This document shows positions 9,301-17,219 of a stretch of DNA of 64,000 bases, piece after piece. Position 1 is the first letter of the stretch, and every line of letters begins with the position of its first letter. The notes beneath the pieces were generated by a model that was not told the DNA's origin, did not search any database, and was given only the letters and a program-made list of their open reading frames with translations. Both the position numbers and the translations under genes were made by a program. Source of the stretch: Actinacidiphila guanduensis (GTDB lineage Bacteria; Actinomycetota; Actinomycetes; Streptomycetales; Streptomycetaceae); the NCBI RefSeq assembly GCF_900103985.1, contig NZ_FNIE01000011.1, positions 186,001 through 250,000 on the forward strand, in the 5' to 3' direction.

Positions 9301-9924
9301 CATGGCCCGCCGGGCGCCGATCAGGGCGGCCTTGACCTGGAGGAGGTCCTGCATCGTCTCGACCACCAGGGCGTCGGCGCCGCCGGCGATCAGGCCGGCC
9401 GCGTTGGCCTGGTAGCCGTCGCGCAGGGTGGCGTAGGTGGTGTGGCCGAGGGTGGGCAGCTTGGTGCCGGGGCCGATCGAGCCGAGCACCCAGCGGCGGC
9501 GGCCGTCGGTGGCGAAGTCGTCGGCGACCTCGCGGGCCAGGCGGGCACCGGCCGCGGACAGCTCCTCGATCCGCTCGGGGATGTCGTACTCGCTCATCGC
9601 CGAGTGGTTGGCGCCGAAGGTGTTGGTCTCCACGCAGTCCACGCCGGCCTGGAAGTACGCCTCGTGCACGGAGCGGACGATGTCCGGGCGGGTGACGTTG
9701 AGGATCTCGTTGCAGCCCTCGAGCTGCTGGAAGTCGTCCAGGGTGGGGTCCTGGGCCTGCAGCATGGTGCCCATGGCGCCGTCGGCGACGACGATCCGGG
9801 AGGCCAGTGCCTCGCGCAGCGCGGTGACCCGGGCGGGGTCGACGGCGGAGGGGGCGTGCGCTCCGGAGGAGGGACGCGGGGGACGCGGCGAGGCGGGCGA
9901 GGACGGCAAAGACGGCGAAGCCAT
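6364..9924 (-). CDS. metH: Cobalamin-dependent methionine synthase
   Basis: Transfers the methyl group of 5-methyltetrahydrofolate to homocysteine through cobalamin. All four modules are present in 1186 residues. The N-terminal homocysteine barrel has zinc cysteines in LNCSTG and VGGCCGTT. It is followed by the pterin barrel (AIGERTNANGSKKFREAM). The cobalamin module has the cobalt-ligand motif DVHDIGKNLVDIILSNNGYN. The C-terminal reactivation domain binds AdoMet (SLGYGACPDLEDR). ATG at 9924 has AGGGAG upstream. It is divergent from gylR across 354 bp. I saw no B12 or SAM riboswitch in the leader. Full length and motifs make the call secure. Confidence 0.97.
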   Translation of the reverse strand: MASPSLPSSPASPRPPRPSSGAHAPSAVDPARVTALREALASRIVVADGAMGTMLQAQDPTLDDFQQLEGCNEILNVTRPDIVRSVHEAYFQAGVDCVETNTFGANHSAMSEYDIPERIEELSAAGARLAREVADDFATDGRRRWVLGSIGPGTKLPTLGHTTYATLRDGYQANAAGLIAGGADALVVETMQDLLQVKAALIGARRAMRAAGVELPVICSVAVETTGTMLLGSEIGAALTALEPLGIDLIGLNCSTGPAEMSEHLRYLARHSRIPLTCMPNAGLPVLTKDGAHYPLSPSELADAHEVFAAEYGLSLVGGCCGTTPEHLRRLVERIGGHDITPRDPRPEPGASSLYQTVPFRQDTSYLAIGERTNANGSKKFREAMLEGRWEDCVEMARDQIREGAHLLDLCVDYVGRDGVADMAELAGRFATASTLPIVLDSTEVDVLRAGLEKLGGRAVLNSVNYEDGDGPESRFAKVTALAAEHGAALIALTIDEEGQARTAEKKVEIAERLIADLTGNWGIRESDILVDCLTFTICTGQEESRKDGVATIEAIRELKKRHPEVQTTLGLSNISFGLNPAARTALNSVFLDECVKAGLDSAIVHAAKILPIARIPEEQRETALDLIYDRRSEGYDPLQKLMALFEGVDSKSLKAGKAEELAALPLEERLQRRIIDGEKNGLTDDLDAALAERPALDIVNDTLLAGMKVVGELFGSGQMQLPFVLQSAEVMKTAVAYLEPHMEKSDDSGKGTIVLATVRGDVHDIGKNLVDIILSNNGYNVVNLGIKQPVSAILEAAEEHRADVIGMSGLLVKSTVIMKENLEELNQRGLAAKFPVILGGAALTRAYVEQDLHELYAGEVRYARDAFEGLRLMDALIGVKRGVPGAQLPELKARRVPRREQAEPEPEPNLGQVRSDVAVDNPVPTPPFWGSRVVKGIQLADYASWLDEGALFKGQWGLKQSRADGPSYEELVESEGRPRLRGLLTKLQSEGLLEAAVTYGYFPCVSKGDDLIVLHEDGTERTRFTFPRQRRGRRLCLADFFRPEESGETDVVGFQVVTVGGRVSEAANELFAADSYRDYLELHGLSVQLAEALAEYWHARVRAELGFGGEDPAAMADMFDLKYRGARFSLGYGACPDLEDRAKIAELLEPERIGVKLSEEFQLHPEQSTDAIVIHHPEAKYFNAR

Positions 9925-10118
9925 GGGCTGCTCCCTGGGATGCGACGGCTGTCGGCTATGCGCTCCCCTGGCCCGGGCCACCGCGCGGGGCGGCTGCCGC
10001 GGGCAGGACACGCACCCCGCCAGCGTAGCCGTCACCGCGCGCAGAGGCGGGAATCCGGCCACGCGTTCCGAAGGGCGGACGGTCACGGCGGGGCGGGTCT
10101 CTGCGATGATGTGGGACA

Positions 10119-10145
10119 GCTGTGGTCGACAATGTCGACCACAGC
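10119..10145. promoter_or_regulatory. GylR-type operator upstream of gylR
   Basis: A 27-nt inverted repeat with 13-nt arms GCTGTGGTCGACA and TGTCGACCACAGC around a single central A. It lies 134 nt ahead of gylR in the metH-gylR divergent region. Its core TCGACA-A-TGTCGA recurs ahead of glpF. IclR-family proteins bind such palindromes, and S. coelicolor GylR is known to repress its own gene and the gyl operon. Binding here is inferred. Confidence 0.75.
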
Positions 10146-10278
10146 GGGCCGCAGCGACCCGCACGCGGACTGCTGCGGCCCGCCGACCACCCGCCGACCG
10201 CCCGCCGAGCGCCGCGGTTGCCGTCATCCGGACGGCCGCCCGGCACACCGCCGACACCTCGCCCTTGGAGCGCCCGAC

Positions 10279-11043
10279 ATGCCAGGTCACATCCAGTCGC
10301 TGGAACGCGCCGCGGCGATCCTGAGGCTGCTGGCCGGCGGCGAGCGCAGGCTGGGCCTGTCGGACGTGGCGTCCTCGCTGGGCCTGGCCAAGGGCACCAC
10401 CCACGGCATCCTGCGCACCCTGCAGCAGGAGGGCTTCGTGGAGCAGGACCCGGTCTCGGGCAAGTACCAGCTGGGCGCCGAGCTGCTGCGGCTGGGCAAC
10501 AGCTACCTGGACGTGCACGAGTTGCGCGCCCGGGCGCTGGTGTGGACCGACGACCTGGCCCGCTCCAGCGGCGAGGCCGCCTACCTGGGGGTGCTGCACC
10601 AGCAGGGCGTGCTCATCGTGCACCACGTCTTCCGGCCCGACGACAGCCGCCAGGTGCTGGAGGTGGGCGCCATGCAGCCGCTGCACAGCACCGCGCTCGG
10701 CAAGGTGCTGGCCGCCTTCGACCCGGTGGCGCACAGCGAGGCCGCCGAGGGCGAGCGGACCGCGCTGACCGGGCGGACCGTCACCACCGCGGAGGACTTC
10801 GAGGCGGTGCTGGAACTGGCCCGGGCCCGCGGCTGGGCGGCCGACCTGGAGGAGACCTGGGAGGGCGTGGCCTCGGTGGCCGCGCCCGTCTACGACCGGC
10901 GGCGGATGCCGGTGGGCGCGGTGGGGATCACCGGCGCGGTGGAGCGGGTCTGCGAGGGCACCGAGATCCGGGCCCGCCTGGTGGCGGCGGTACGGGACTG
11001 CGCGCGGGCGGTCTCCCGCGACCTGGGCGCCGGGCGGTTCTGA
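10279..11043 (+). CDS. gylR: IclR-family glycerol operon regulator GylR
   Basis: Transcription factor of 254 residues. The N-terminal winged helix (QSLERAAAILRLLAGG, LSDVASSLGLAKGTTHGILR) is followed by the IclR ligand domain ending AAVRDCARAVSRDLG. Its place directly ahead of glpF-glpK-glpD matches gylR of Streptomyces, a glycerol-inducible repressor of its own gene and of the operon. ATG at 10279 has TTGGAG upstream. The two palindromes at 10119-10145 and 11182-11198 are its likely operators. The inducer in the known system is glycerol-3-phosphate or glycerol; this is carried over, not seen. Confidence 0.93.
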   Translation: MPGHIQSLERAAAILRLLAGGERRLGLSDVASSLGLAKGTTHGILRTLQQEGFVEQDPVSGKYQLGAELLRLGNSYLDVHELRARALVWTDDLARSSGEAAYLGVLHQQGVLIVHHVFRPDDSRQVLEVGAMQPLHSTALGKVLAAFDPVAHSEAAEGERTALTGRTVTTAEDFEAVLELARARGWAADLEETWEGVASVAAPVYDRRRMPVGAVGITGAVERVCEGTEIRARLVAAVRDCARAVSRDLGAGRF

Positions 11044-11181
11044 CCGCCCGCCGGCCCGCTCCCCGACCCGCCGGACAGCCCGTACGGCTGCTGCCACGGC
11101 CAGTGCGACGACTGGCGCGACGACTACTCCGTCACACCTCTCTTGACCCCGAGAACCTTGAGGACGAGACTTTCGACCTGC

Positions 11182-11198
11182 GGTCGACAATGTCGAAC
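11182..11198. promoter_or_regulatory. GylR-type operator upstream of glpF
   Basis: GGTCGACA-A-TGTCGAAC repeats the core of the stronger gylR operator. It lies 52 nt ahead of the glpF start. A TTGACC hexamer at 11143-11148 is a possible -35 just upstream. An ACATCGGA octamer (11197-11204) abuts it. That octamer resembles the motif at the fucose-type promoters further right, but it may be chance here. Confidence 0.65.
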
Positions 11199-11250
11199 AT
11201 CGGACGGATCTTCGAGGTCACCGCACCGGGACAGAGACAAAGGAGTCGGT

Positions 11251-12033
11251 GTGTCCAACGGCCACATAGTCATCGGCGAGATCTTCGGGACCGCCGTGCT
11301 CATCCTGCTCGGCGGCGGTGTCTGCGCCGCCGTCACGCTGAAGAAGTCCAAGGCCCAAGGAGCCGGCTGGGTGGCCATCTCCTTCGGCTGGGGCCTGGCG
11401 GTGCTCGCCGGCGCCTACATCGCCAACGGCTACTCCGGCGGCCAGCTCAACCCGGCGGTCACCCTCGGCGTGGCGATCAAGACCGGCGAGTGGAGCACGA
11501 TGCCGTACTACCTGATCGGCCAGTTCGCCGGCGCGATCATCGGCGCGTTCCTGGTGTGGGTGGCCTACATGGGGCAGTTCCAGGCCCACCTGACCGACCC
11601 CGAGCTGGTCCGCAGCCTGGAGGGCCCGGCCGGCACCACGAAGGCCGGCTCGGCGCCCGGCGGCCCGGTGCTCGGCATCTTCTCCACCGGCCCGGAGATC
11701 CGCAATCCGGTGCAGAACCTGCTCACCGAGGTGATCGGCACGGCCGTGCTGGTGCTCTTCATCCTCACCCAGGGCATGACCAAGGGCCTGGCCCTCAACG
11801 GCCTGGGCATCCTGCTCACCGCGCTGCTCGTGGTCGGCATCGGCCTCTCGCTGGGCGGCCCCACCGGCTACGCCATCAACCCGGCCCGCGACCTCGGCCC
11901 GCGGATCGTGCACGCCCTGCTCCCGCTGCCCAACAAGGGCCGCTCGGACTGGTCGTACGCGTGGATTCCGGTGGTCGGCCCGCTCGTCGGCGCCGCGATC
12001 GCCGGCGGACTCTACAAGCTGGCCTTCACGTAA
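11251..12033 (+). CDS. glpF: Glycerol uptake facilitator (aquaglyceroporin)
   Basis: MIP-family channel of 260 residues with six hydrophobic segments, letting glycerol diffuse across the membrane. Both NPA boxes are visible, [11 protein letters not shown] and [11 protein letters not shown]. The Asp after the second NPAR is the mark of glycerol-permeable rather than water-only channels. GTG at 11251 follows AAAGGAG. It is the first gene of the glpFKD operon under GylR control. The product feeds GlpK, which traps glycerol as glycerol-3-phosphate. Confidence 0.95.
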   Translation: MSNGHIVIGEIFGTAVLILLGGGVCAAVTLKKSKAQGAGWVAISFGWGLAVLAGAYIANGYSGGQLNPAVTLGVAIKTGEWSTMPYYLIGQFAGAIIGAFLVWVAYMGQFQAHLTDPELVRSLEGPAGTTKAGSAPGGPVLGIFSTGPEIRNPVQNLLTEVIGTAVLVLFILTQGMTKGLALNGLGILLTALLVVGIGLSLGGPTGYAINPARDLGPRIVHALLPLPNKGRSDWSYAWIPVVGPLVGAAIAGGLYKLAFT

Positions 12034-12053
12034 CGCACCGAGCAGCGCGGCGA

Positions 12054-12088
12054 CCCCGCGGCCCCCGCGGCCCCCGCGGCCCCCGCGG
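12054..12088. repeat. 9-bp tandem repeat in the glpF-glpK spacer
   Basis: About four copies of CCCCCGCGG fill part of the 147-bp spacer between glpF and glpK. The unit contains CCGCGG and can fold back. It may affect mRNA structure or readthrough within the operon, and slippage could vary its copy number. Confidence 0.55.
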
Positions 12089-12180
12089 ACACCACGGACG
12101 CCGCACACGCAGCCGCCACAGCCGCCGCAGACCCCGTGCCCACCGCACCGCACCCGCCCACCCGCACCGAGGAGCACCCC

Positions 12181-13740
12181 GTGACCGACACACCGACCGC
12201 GCAGAGCACCCACGGCTCCGGCCCCTTCATCGCCGCCATCGACCAGGGCACCACCTCCAGCCGCTGCATCGTCTTCGACCGGGACGGCCGGATCGTCGCC
12301 GTGGACCAGAAGGAGCACGAGCAGATCTTCCCCAAGCCCGGCTGGGTGGAACACGACGCCGCCGAGATCTGGGCCAACGTCCAGGAGGTGGTGGCCGGCG
12401 CCATCGGCAAGGCCGCCCAGGACGTCCCCGGCTTCACCCCCGCCGACGTGAAGGCGATCGGCATCACCAACCAGCGCGAGACCACCCTGCTGTGGGACCG
12501 GCACACCGGCGAGCCGGTGCACAACGCCCTGGTCTGGCAGGACACCCGCACCGACGCCCTGTGCCGGGAGCTCGGCCGCAACGTCGGCCAGGACCGCTTC
12601 CGCCGCGAGACCGGCCTGCCGCTCGCCTCGTACTTCGCCGGGCCGAAGATCCGCTGGCTGCTGGACAACGTCGAGGGGCTGCGCGAGCGCGCCGAGGCCG
12701 GCGACATCCTCTTCGGCACCATGGACTCCTGGGTGATCTGGAACCTCACCGGCGGAGTGGACGGCGGCGTGCACGTCACCGACGTGACCAACGCCTCGCG
12801 CACCCTGCTGATGAACCTGCACACCCTGGACTGGGACGAGAAGATCCTCGCCTCCATCGGCGTCCCGGCCGCGGTGCTGCCGCAGATCCGCTCCTCCTCC
12901 GAGGTGTACGGCACCACCAGCGTCGGCGGCCTGGCCGACGTGCCGGTGGCCTCCGCGCTCGGCGACCAGCAGGCCGCGCTCTTCGGGCAGACCTGCTTCG
13001 CCCAGGGCGAGGCGAAGTCCACCTACGGCACCGGCACCTTCATGCTGATGAACACCGGGGAGACCCCGGTGAACTCCTACAACGGCCTGATCACCACCGT
13101 CGGCTACCGCATCGGCGACGCGGCTCCCGTCTACGCCCTGGAAGGATCCATCGCCGTCACGGGTTCACTGGTGCAGTGGATGCGTGACCAAATGGGGCTC
13201 ATCAGCACGGCAGCCGAGATCGAGACCCTGGCGTCGTCCGTGGCGGACAACGGCGGGGCGTACTTCGTGCCGGCCTTCTCCGGGCTCTTCGCCCCCTACT
13301 GGCGCGACGACGCCCGCGGTGTGATCGCCGGCCTGACCCGGTATGTCACCAAGGCGCACATCGCCCGCGCGGTGCTGGAGGCCACCGCCTGGCAGACCCG
13401 GGAGATCGCGGACGCGATGACCAAGGACTCGGGCGTCGAGCTGACCGCGCTGAAGGTCGACGGCGGCATGACGTCCAACAACCTGCTCATGCAGACCCTG
13501 GCGGACTTCCTCGACGCGCCCGTGGTGCGCCCGATGGTCGCCGAGACCACCTGCCTGGGCGCGGCCTACGCCGCCGGCCTCGCGGTCGGCTTCTGGCCGG
13601 ACACCGACGCCCTGCGCGCCAACTGGAAGCGGGCCGCGGAGTGGACGCCCCGTATGGAGGCGGCCGACCGCGACCGCGAGTACAAGCACTGGCTCAAGGC
13701 CGTCCAGGCCACCATGGGCTGGATCGAAGAGGAGCACTGA
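12181..13740 (+). CDS. glpK: Glycerol kinase
   Basis: Phosphorylates glycerol to sn-glycerol-3-phosphate with ATP. The 519-residue protein has the FGGY-kinase ATP site [17 protein letters not shown] at the N-terminus and [11 protein letters not shown]. It also has the substrate region [15 protein letters not shown], the signature [13 protein letters not shown] and the C-terminal [17 protein letters not shown] at 12181 follows GAGGAGCACCCC; an upstream ATG at 12136 would add a Pro/Thr tail not typical of the family. It lies between glpF and glpD, with glpD starting 7 nt after its stop. Confidence 0.97.
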   Translation: MTDTPTAQSTHGSGPFIAAIDQGTTSSRCIVFDRDGRIVAVDQKEHEQIFPKPGWVEHDAAEIWANVQEVVAGAIGKAAQDVPGFTPADVKAIGITNQRETTLLWDRHTGEPVHNALVWQDTRTDALCRELGRNVGQDRFRRETGLPLASYFAGPKIRWLLDNVEGLRERAEAGDILFGTMDSWVIWNLTGGVDGGVHVTDVTNASRTLLMNLHTLDWDEKILASIGVPAAVLPQIRSSSEVYGTTSVGGLADVPVASALGDQQAALFGQTCFAQGEAKSTYGTGTFMLMNTGETPVNSYNGLITTVGYRIGDAAPVYALEGSIAVTGSLVQWMRDQMGLISTAAEIETLASSVADNGGAYFVPAFSGLFAPYWRDDARGVIAGLTRYVTKAHIARAVLEATAWQTREIADAMTKDSGVELTALKVDGGMTSNNLLMQTLADFLDAPVVRPMVAETTCLGAAYAAGLAVGFWPDTDALRANWKRAAEWTPRMEAADRDREYKHWLKAVQATMGWIEEEH

Positions 13741-13747
13741 GAACGCC

Positions 13748-15364
13748 ATGACCACCCCCCTGCAGCAGCTCGTCCCCTCGCTCGGGACGCACCCGACCGC
13801 CGGCGCCGACCCCGGGCGGGCCGAGACCCGCGACCTGCTCGGCCACGCCTCCTTCGACCTCCTGGTGATCGGCGGCGGCATCCTGGGCATCACCACCGCC
13901 TGGCACGCCGCGCAGTCGGGGCTGCGGGTGGCGATGGTCGAGGCCGGCGACTTCGCCGGCGCCACCTCCTCGGCGTCGTCCAAGCTGCTCCACGGCGGCC
14001 TGCGCTACCTGCAGACCGGCGCGGTGCGGCTGGTCGCCGAGAACCACGTGGAGCGGCGCGCCGTCTCCCGGGACGTCGCGCCCCACCTGGCCAACCCGCT
14101 CACTTTCTACCTGCCGGTCTACAAGGGCGGCCCGCACGGCGCGGCCAAGCTCGGCGCGGGCGTCTTCGCCTACTCCGCGCTGTCCGCCTTCCGCGACGGC
14201 GTCGGCCACGTCATCAGCCCGGCCCGCGCCGCCCGGGACGTGCCCGAGCTGCGCACCGACAACCTGCGGGCGGTGGCCGTCTACGAGGACGGCCAGATGA
14301 ACGACGCCCGCATGGCGCTGATGACGGTACGGGCCGCGGTGGACGCCGGGGCCGTCGTGCTCAACCACGTCGAGGTGACCTCGCTGCGCTTCACCGGCGG
14401 CCGGGTGACCGGCGCCGAGCTGCGCGACCGCACCGACGGGACCGAGTTCGGTGTGGACGCCCGGCTGGTGCTCAACGCCACCGGCCCCTGGGTGGACCAC
14501 CTGCGGCGGATGGAGGACCCCGGCGCGGCCCCCTCGATCCGGCTCTCCAAGGGCGCCCACCTGGTGCTGCGCCGCACCGCCCCCTGGAAGGCGGCGCTGG
14601 CCACCCCGATCGACAAGTACCGGATCACCTTCGCGCTGCCCTGGGAGGACATGCTCCTGCTCGGCACCACCGACGAGTCCTACGAGGGCGACCCGGGCGA
14701 GGTCCGGGTCACCGAGTCCGACATCGCGCAGATCCTCGACGAGGCGTCGCTCTCGGTGCGCGACCAGCAGCTGTCCCGGGACCTGATCACCTACTCGTTC
14801 GCGGGCCTGCGGGTGCTGCCCGGCGGCCCCGGGGACACCGCGAAGGCCAAGCGCGAGACGGTGGTCACCGAGGGCCGCGGCGGCATGCTGTCGGTGGCCG
14901 GCGGCAAGTGGACCACCTTCCGGCACATCGGCCGCACCGTGATGGACAAGCTCGCCGAGCTGCCCGGGCACCCGCTCGCCGACGACATGCAGCCGATGCG
15001 CAGCCTGCCCCGGCACGCCCCACTGCCCGGCTTCGCCAGCCCCGGCGCGGTCGCGCACCGGCTGGTCGTGGACGGCGCCGCGCCGGGGGCGCGGATGGCC
15101 GCCGACACCGCCCGGCACCTGGCCTCGCACTACGGCTCGCTCGCCTTCGACATCGCCCGCCTGGCCAACGAGGACCCGGCGCTGGCCGCACGCATCCACC
15201 CCGACGCCCCCGAGATCTGGGCGCAGGTCGTCTACGCCCGCGACCACGAGTGGGCGTACGACGTGGACGACGTGCTGCGCCGCCGCACCACGCTGACCAT
15301 CCGCGGCCTGGACACCCCCGAGGTCCGCGCGGGCGTGGCGAAGCTGCTGGGCCGGGAGGGCTGA
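13748..15364 (+). CDS. glpD: FAD-dependent glycerol-3-phosphate dehydrogenase
   Basis: Oxidises glycerol-3-phosphate to dihydroxyacetone phosphate and passes electrons to quinone at the membrane. The 538 residues begin with the FAD dinucleotide fold (LLVIGGGILGITTAWHAAQS) and the GlpD motif TSSASSKLLHGGLRYL. The C-terminal helical cap domain is also present. ATG at 13748 uses the GAGGAG at the end of glpK, so translation is probably coupled. It is the last gene of the gyl operon. A GC-rich region with inverted complementarity (about 15377-15410) follows and may terminate it. Confidence 0.97.
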   Translation: MTTPLQQLVPSLGTHPTAGADPGRAETRDLLGHASFDLLVIGGGILGITTAWHAAQSGLRVAMVEAGDFAGATSSASSKLLHGGLRYLQTGAVRLVAENHVERRAVSRDVAPHLANPLTFYLPVYKGGPHGAAKLGAGVFAYSALSAFRDGVGHVISPARAARDVPELRTDNLRAVAVYEDGQMNDARMALMTVRAAVDAGAVVLNHVEVTSLRFTGGRVTGAELRDRTDGTEFGVDARLVLNATGPWVDHLRRMEDPGAAPSIRLSKGAHLVLRRTAPWKAALATPIDKYRITFALPWEDMLLLGTTDESYEGDPGEVRVTESDIAQILDEASLSVRDQQLSRDLITYSFAGLRVLPGGPGDTAKAKRETVVTEGRGGMLSVAGGKWTTFRHIGRTVMDKLAELPGHPLADDMQPMRSLPRHAPLPGFASPGAVAHRLVVDGAAPGARMAADTARHLASHYGSLAFDIARLANEDPALAARIHPDAPEIWAQVVYARDHEWAYDVDDVLRRRTTLTIRGLDTPEVRAGVAKLLGREG

Positions 15365-15437
15365 GGCCGCACAAGGGCCGCGGCGAAGGCCGTTCGGGCC
15401 GGCCGCGGCTCGGGGCCCGGGCCTCGCGGGCCCGCCC

Positions 15438-15532
15438 GCGCGGTGTGTACGGGGCGGTCGCGCGGACTGCCTCAGGCCGCCGCACACGTGCGCGGTGCGT
15501 ACGGGCGGGTGCGCGCGGACTGCCTCAGGCCG
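15438..15532. repeat. Direct repeat copying the 3' end of the nucleotidyltransferase gene
   Basis: 15438-15479 and 15490-15532 are nearly identical, sharing GCGCGGACTGCCTCAGGCCG at their ends. The right copy includes the stop codon of the minus-strand gene at 15525. The left copy is a duplicate lying between it and glpD. A local duplication is the simplest reading. Confidence 0.7.
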
Positions 15533-16283
15533 TCAGCGCGTCGAGTTCGGCGAAAAGGGCGGCCGGGTGGGGCCGGCCGGTGCGCTCGGCCAGGGCGAGC
15601 CACCGGGCCCGCCCCTCGCGCCACAGCGCGGCCGCCCCGCCTTCGGCGACCGCCCGCACGGTGTGCTCGGGCAGCTCGGCCTCGGCCGCGCGGGAGGGGG
15701 TGAGCCAGTGGGCAGTGCTGTCCTCGGCGAGCCGTGCCATCCACAGCAGGTGGCGGGCCGCGTGCGCGAGGGCGTCCTGGGCGCGCAGGTGCTCGCCCCG
15801 GGCTGTGACGTGCAGGGCGAGCACCAGCCAGTTGGCGAAGCGCCCGCACAGCTCGGCGATCTCGTCCGGCCCGCTCGGCAGCGGCGGGTGGGCGGGCAGC
15901 GCGGCGAGCACGGGCGCGAGTTCGCCGTCCCGGTCGACGATCAGCATGCGGGTGACCGGGGCGCCGCGGTGCGGCCACTGGCCGACGGAGGCGATGTCCG
16001 CGGTGACCGCGAAGTGGAACTCGCCGCGTACCGGGCCGGGGAAGAAGGCGACGTGGGTGCCGAACTCGTTGCGCACCACCAGGCTGACGGGGGCGACCTT
16101 CGCGCACCAGGCCGCCGGGTCGAGCCGGGCGCGGGCCTCCGGGGTGAGGAACAGCCAGAACTCCACGTCGCTGTGGGCGTCCCCCTCCCCCGCGGCGAAG
16201 GAGCCGTACATCAGGGCCGCCCGCACGTTCTCGTCCGCGTGGCACATCTCCCGTACCCGGGTGATGAGTTCGTGCTGGATCAC
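15525..16283 (-). CDS. Putative nucleotidyltransferase (Lnu(B)-like fold)
   Basis: A 252-residue protein with a polymerase-beta-type nucleotidyltransferase motif near the N-terminus: ALMYGSFAAGEGDAHSDVEF. The GS...D.SD/E pattern supplies the metal-binding acids. A long helical C-terminal part follows, as in lincosamide nucleotidyltransferases of the LnuB/F group. GTG at 16283 begins the conserved part (VIQHELITRVREMC); no convincing ribosome-binding site precedes it, so the start is uncertain. It is divergent from the FadR-type regulator. Whether it adenylylates a drug or a cellular target cannot be told; the family call is moderate. Confidence 0.6.
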   Translation of the reverse strand: MIQHELITRVREMCHADENVRAALMYGSFAAGEGDAHSDVEFWLFLTPEARARLDPAAWCAKVAPVSLVVRNEFGTHVAFFPGPVRGEFHFAVTADIASVGQWPHRGAPVTRMLIVDRDGELAPVLAALPAHPPLPSGPDEIAELCGRFANWLVLALHVTARGEHLRAQDALAHAARHLLWMARLAEDSTAHWLTPSRAAEAELPEHTVRAVAEGGAAALWREGRARWLALAERTGRPHPAALFAELDALTA

Positions 16284-16333
16284 GCGCCCATTATGGGTCC
16301 CGCCGGGGCGGGCCGGGGGCGCCGGGCGGCTGG

Positions 16334-16363
16334 TTGGGCCCGGGAGCGGTTCTGGCTCATAAT
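16334..16363 (+). promoter_or_regulatory. Promoter of the FadR-type regulator
   Basis: TTGGGC (16334-16339), 18 nt, then CATAAT (16358-16363) gives a recognisable vegetative-type promoter ahead of the regulator gene. Transcription would start about 16370, directly on the operator-like palindrome that follows. Confidence 0.55.
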
Positions 16364-16369
16364 GGGGGG

Positions 16370-16384
16370 AGACATCGGAGGTCT
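16370..16384. promoter_or_regulatory. Operator-like palindrome, ACATCGGA motif
   Basis: AGACATCGGAGGTCT is a near-perfect 15-nt palindrome (12 of 15 positions symmetric) at the predicted transcription start of the FadR-type regulator. Its first ten bases also occur in the AGACATCGGATCT site of the dehydratase promoter at 25160. Autorepression is the natural reading. Confidence 0.6.
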
Positions 16385-16425
16385 GGCCGCGCGGGTGCCA
16401 GGGGACGGGAACGGGGAGGGCGCAC

Positions 16426-17097
16426 ATGGCCGTCACGGACGAGGCGATCGAAAAGATCAAGGAAATGATCGTCTCCGGCGCGCTGCGCCCGGGGGACCGG
16501 CTGCCGAAGGAGAGCGAGCTCGCGGCCGAGCTGGGCCTGTCCCGCAACTCGCTGCGCGAGGCCGTGCGGGCGCTGTCCCTGATCCGCATCCTGGACGTGC
16601 GCCAGGGCGACGGCACCTACGTCACGAGCCTGGACCCGCAGCTGCTGCTGGAGGCGCTGAGCTTCGTGGTGGACTTCCACCGCGACGACACGGTGCTGGA
16701 GTTCCTGGCCGTGCGCCGCATCCTGGAGCCCGCGGCGACCGCGATGGCCGCGGTGCGGATCTCCGCGGAGGACCTGGACGTCCTGGAGGGCAAGCTCGAC
16801 GCGCTCGGGGCGACCCCGTCGGTGGAGGAACTGGTCGCCTCCGACCTGGAGTTCCACCGCGGCATCGTGCAGGGCTCGGGCAACTCGGTGCTCTGCTCGC
16901 TGCTGGACGGCCTGTCCGGGCCCACCACCCGCGCCCGCGTCTGGCGCGGCCTGACCCAGGAGGACGCGGTCAGCCGTACCCTCCACGAGCACCGCGCCAT
17001 CCTCTCCGCCCTGCGCGACCGCGACGCGGAGGCGGCCCGCTCCTGGGCGACGGTCCACGTCGCCAGCGTCGAGCAGTGGCTGCGCTCGACACTGTGA
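16426..17097 (+). CDS. FadR-subfamily GntR transcriptional regulator
   Basis: A 223-residue GntR regulator. The N-terminal winged helix (SGALRPGDRLPKESELAAEL, GLSRNSLREAVRALS, QGDGTYV) is followed by an all-helical FCD ligand domain. That domain has the metal-binding Asp/His pattern in DLEFHRGIVQGSGN and HEHRAILSALRDRD. ATG at 16426 follows a GGGGAGG. It is convergent with the L-fucose-type operon, whose last gene ends 123 nt away, and regulators of this class often control neighbouring sugar-acid pathways. Shared motifs at its own, the dehydratase and the glycosidase promoters support it as their regulator. The effector is unknown; a pathway sugar acid is likely. Confidence 0.88.
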   Translation: MAVTDEAIEKIKEMIVSGALRPGDRLPKESELAAELGLSRNSLREAVRALSLIRILDVRQGDGTYVTSLDPQLLLEALSFVVDFHRDDTVLEFLAVRRILEPAATAMAAVRISAEDLDVLEGKLDALGATPSVEELVASDLEFHRGIVQGSGNSVLCSLLDGLSGPTTRARVWRGLTQEDAVSRTLHEHRAILSALRDRDAEAARSWATVHVASVEQWLRSTL

Positions 17098-17144
17098 ACC
17101 GTCCGTAGGGCCGTCGAGCCCAAGCCGGGCCGTAAAGACAGCAC

Positions 17145-17177
17145 GAGGGGGCGCGGGGGATCTCCCCGCACCCCCTC
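17145..17177. terminator. Terminator between regulator and lactonase genes
   Basis: GAGGGGGCGCGGGG (17145-17158) pairs with CCCCGCACCCCCTC (17164-17177) with one mismatch and a five-nt loop. It sits between convergent genes and can serve both. Confidence 0.8.
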
Positions 17178-17219
17178 GCCGTACGGCCGGGGCTGGGGCC
17201 CCACGCCCGGCGGCCGTGC

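Noticed and set aside
9925-10278. Possible B12 or SAM riboswitch ahead of metH
   Set aside because: No B12 box or S-box helices could be recognised in the leader, and the space is shared with the gylR promoter and operator. A covariance-model search would settle it.
6271-11043. Very long open frames antisense to metH on both sides of gylR
   Set aside because: They mirror the GC-rich third positions of metH, lack motifs and ribosome-binding sites, and encode repetitive Gly/Val/Leu/Arg-rich sequence. The metH reading is certain.
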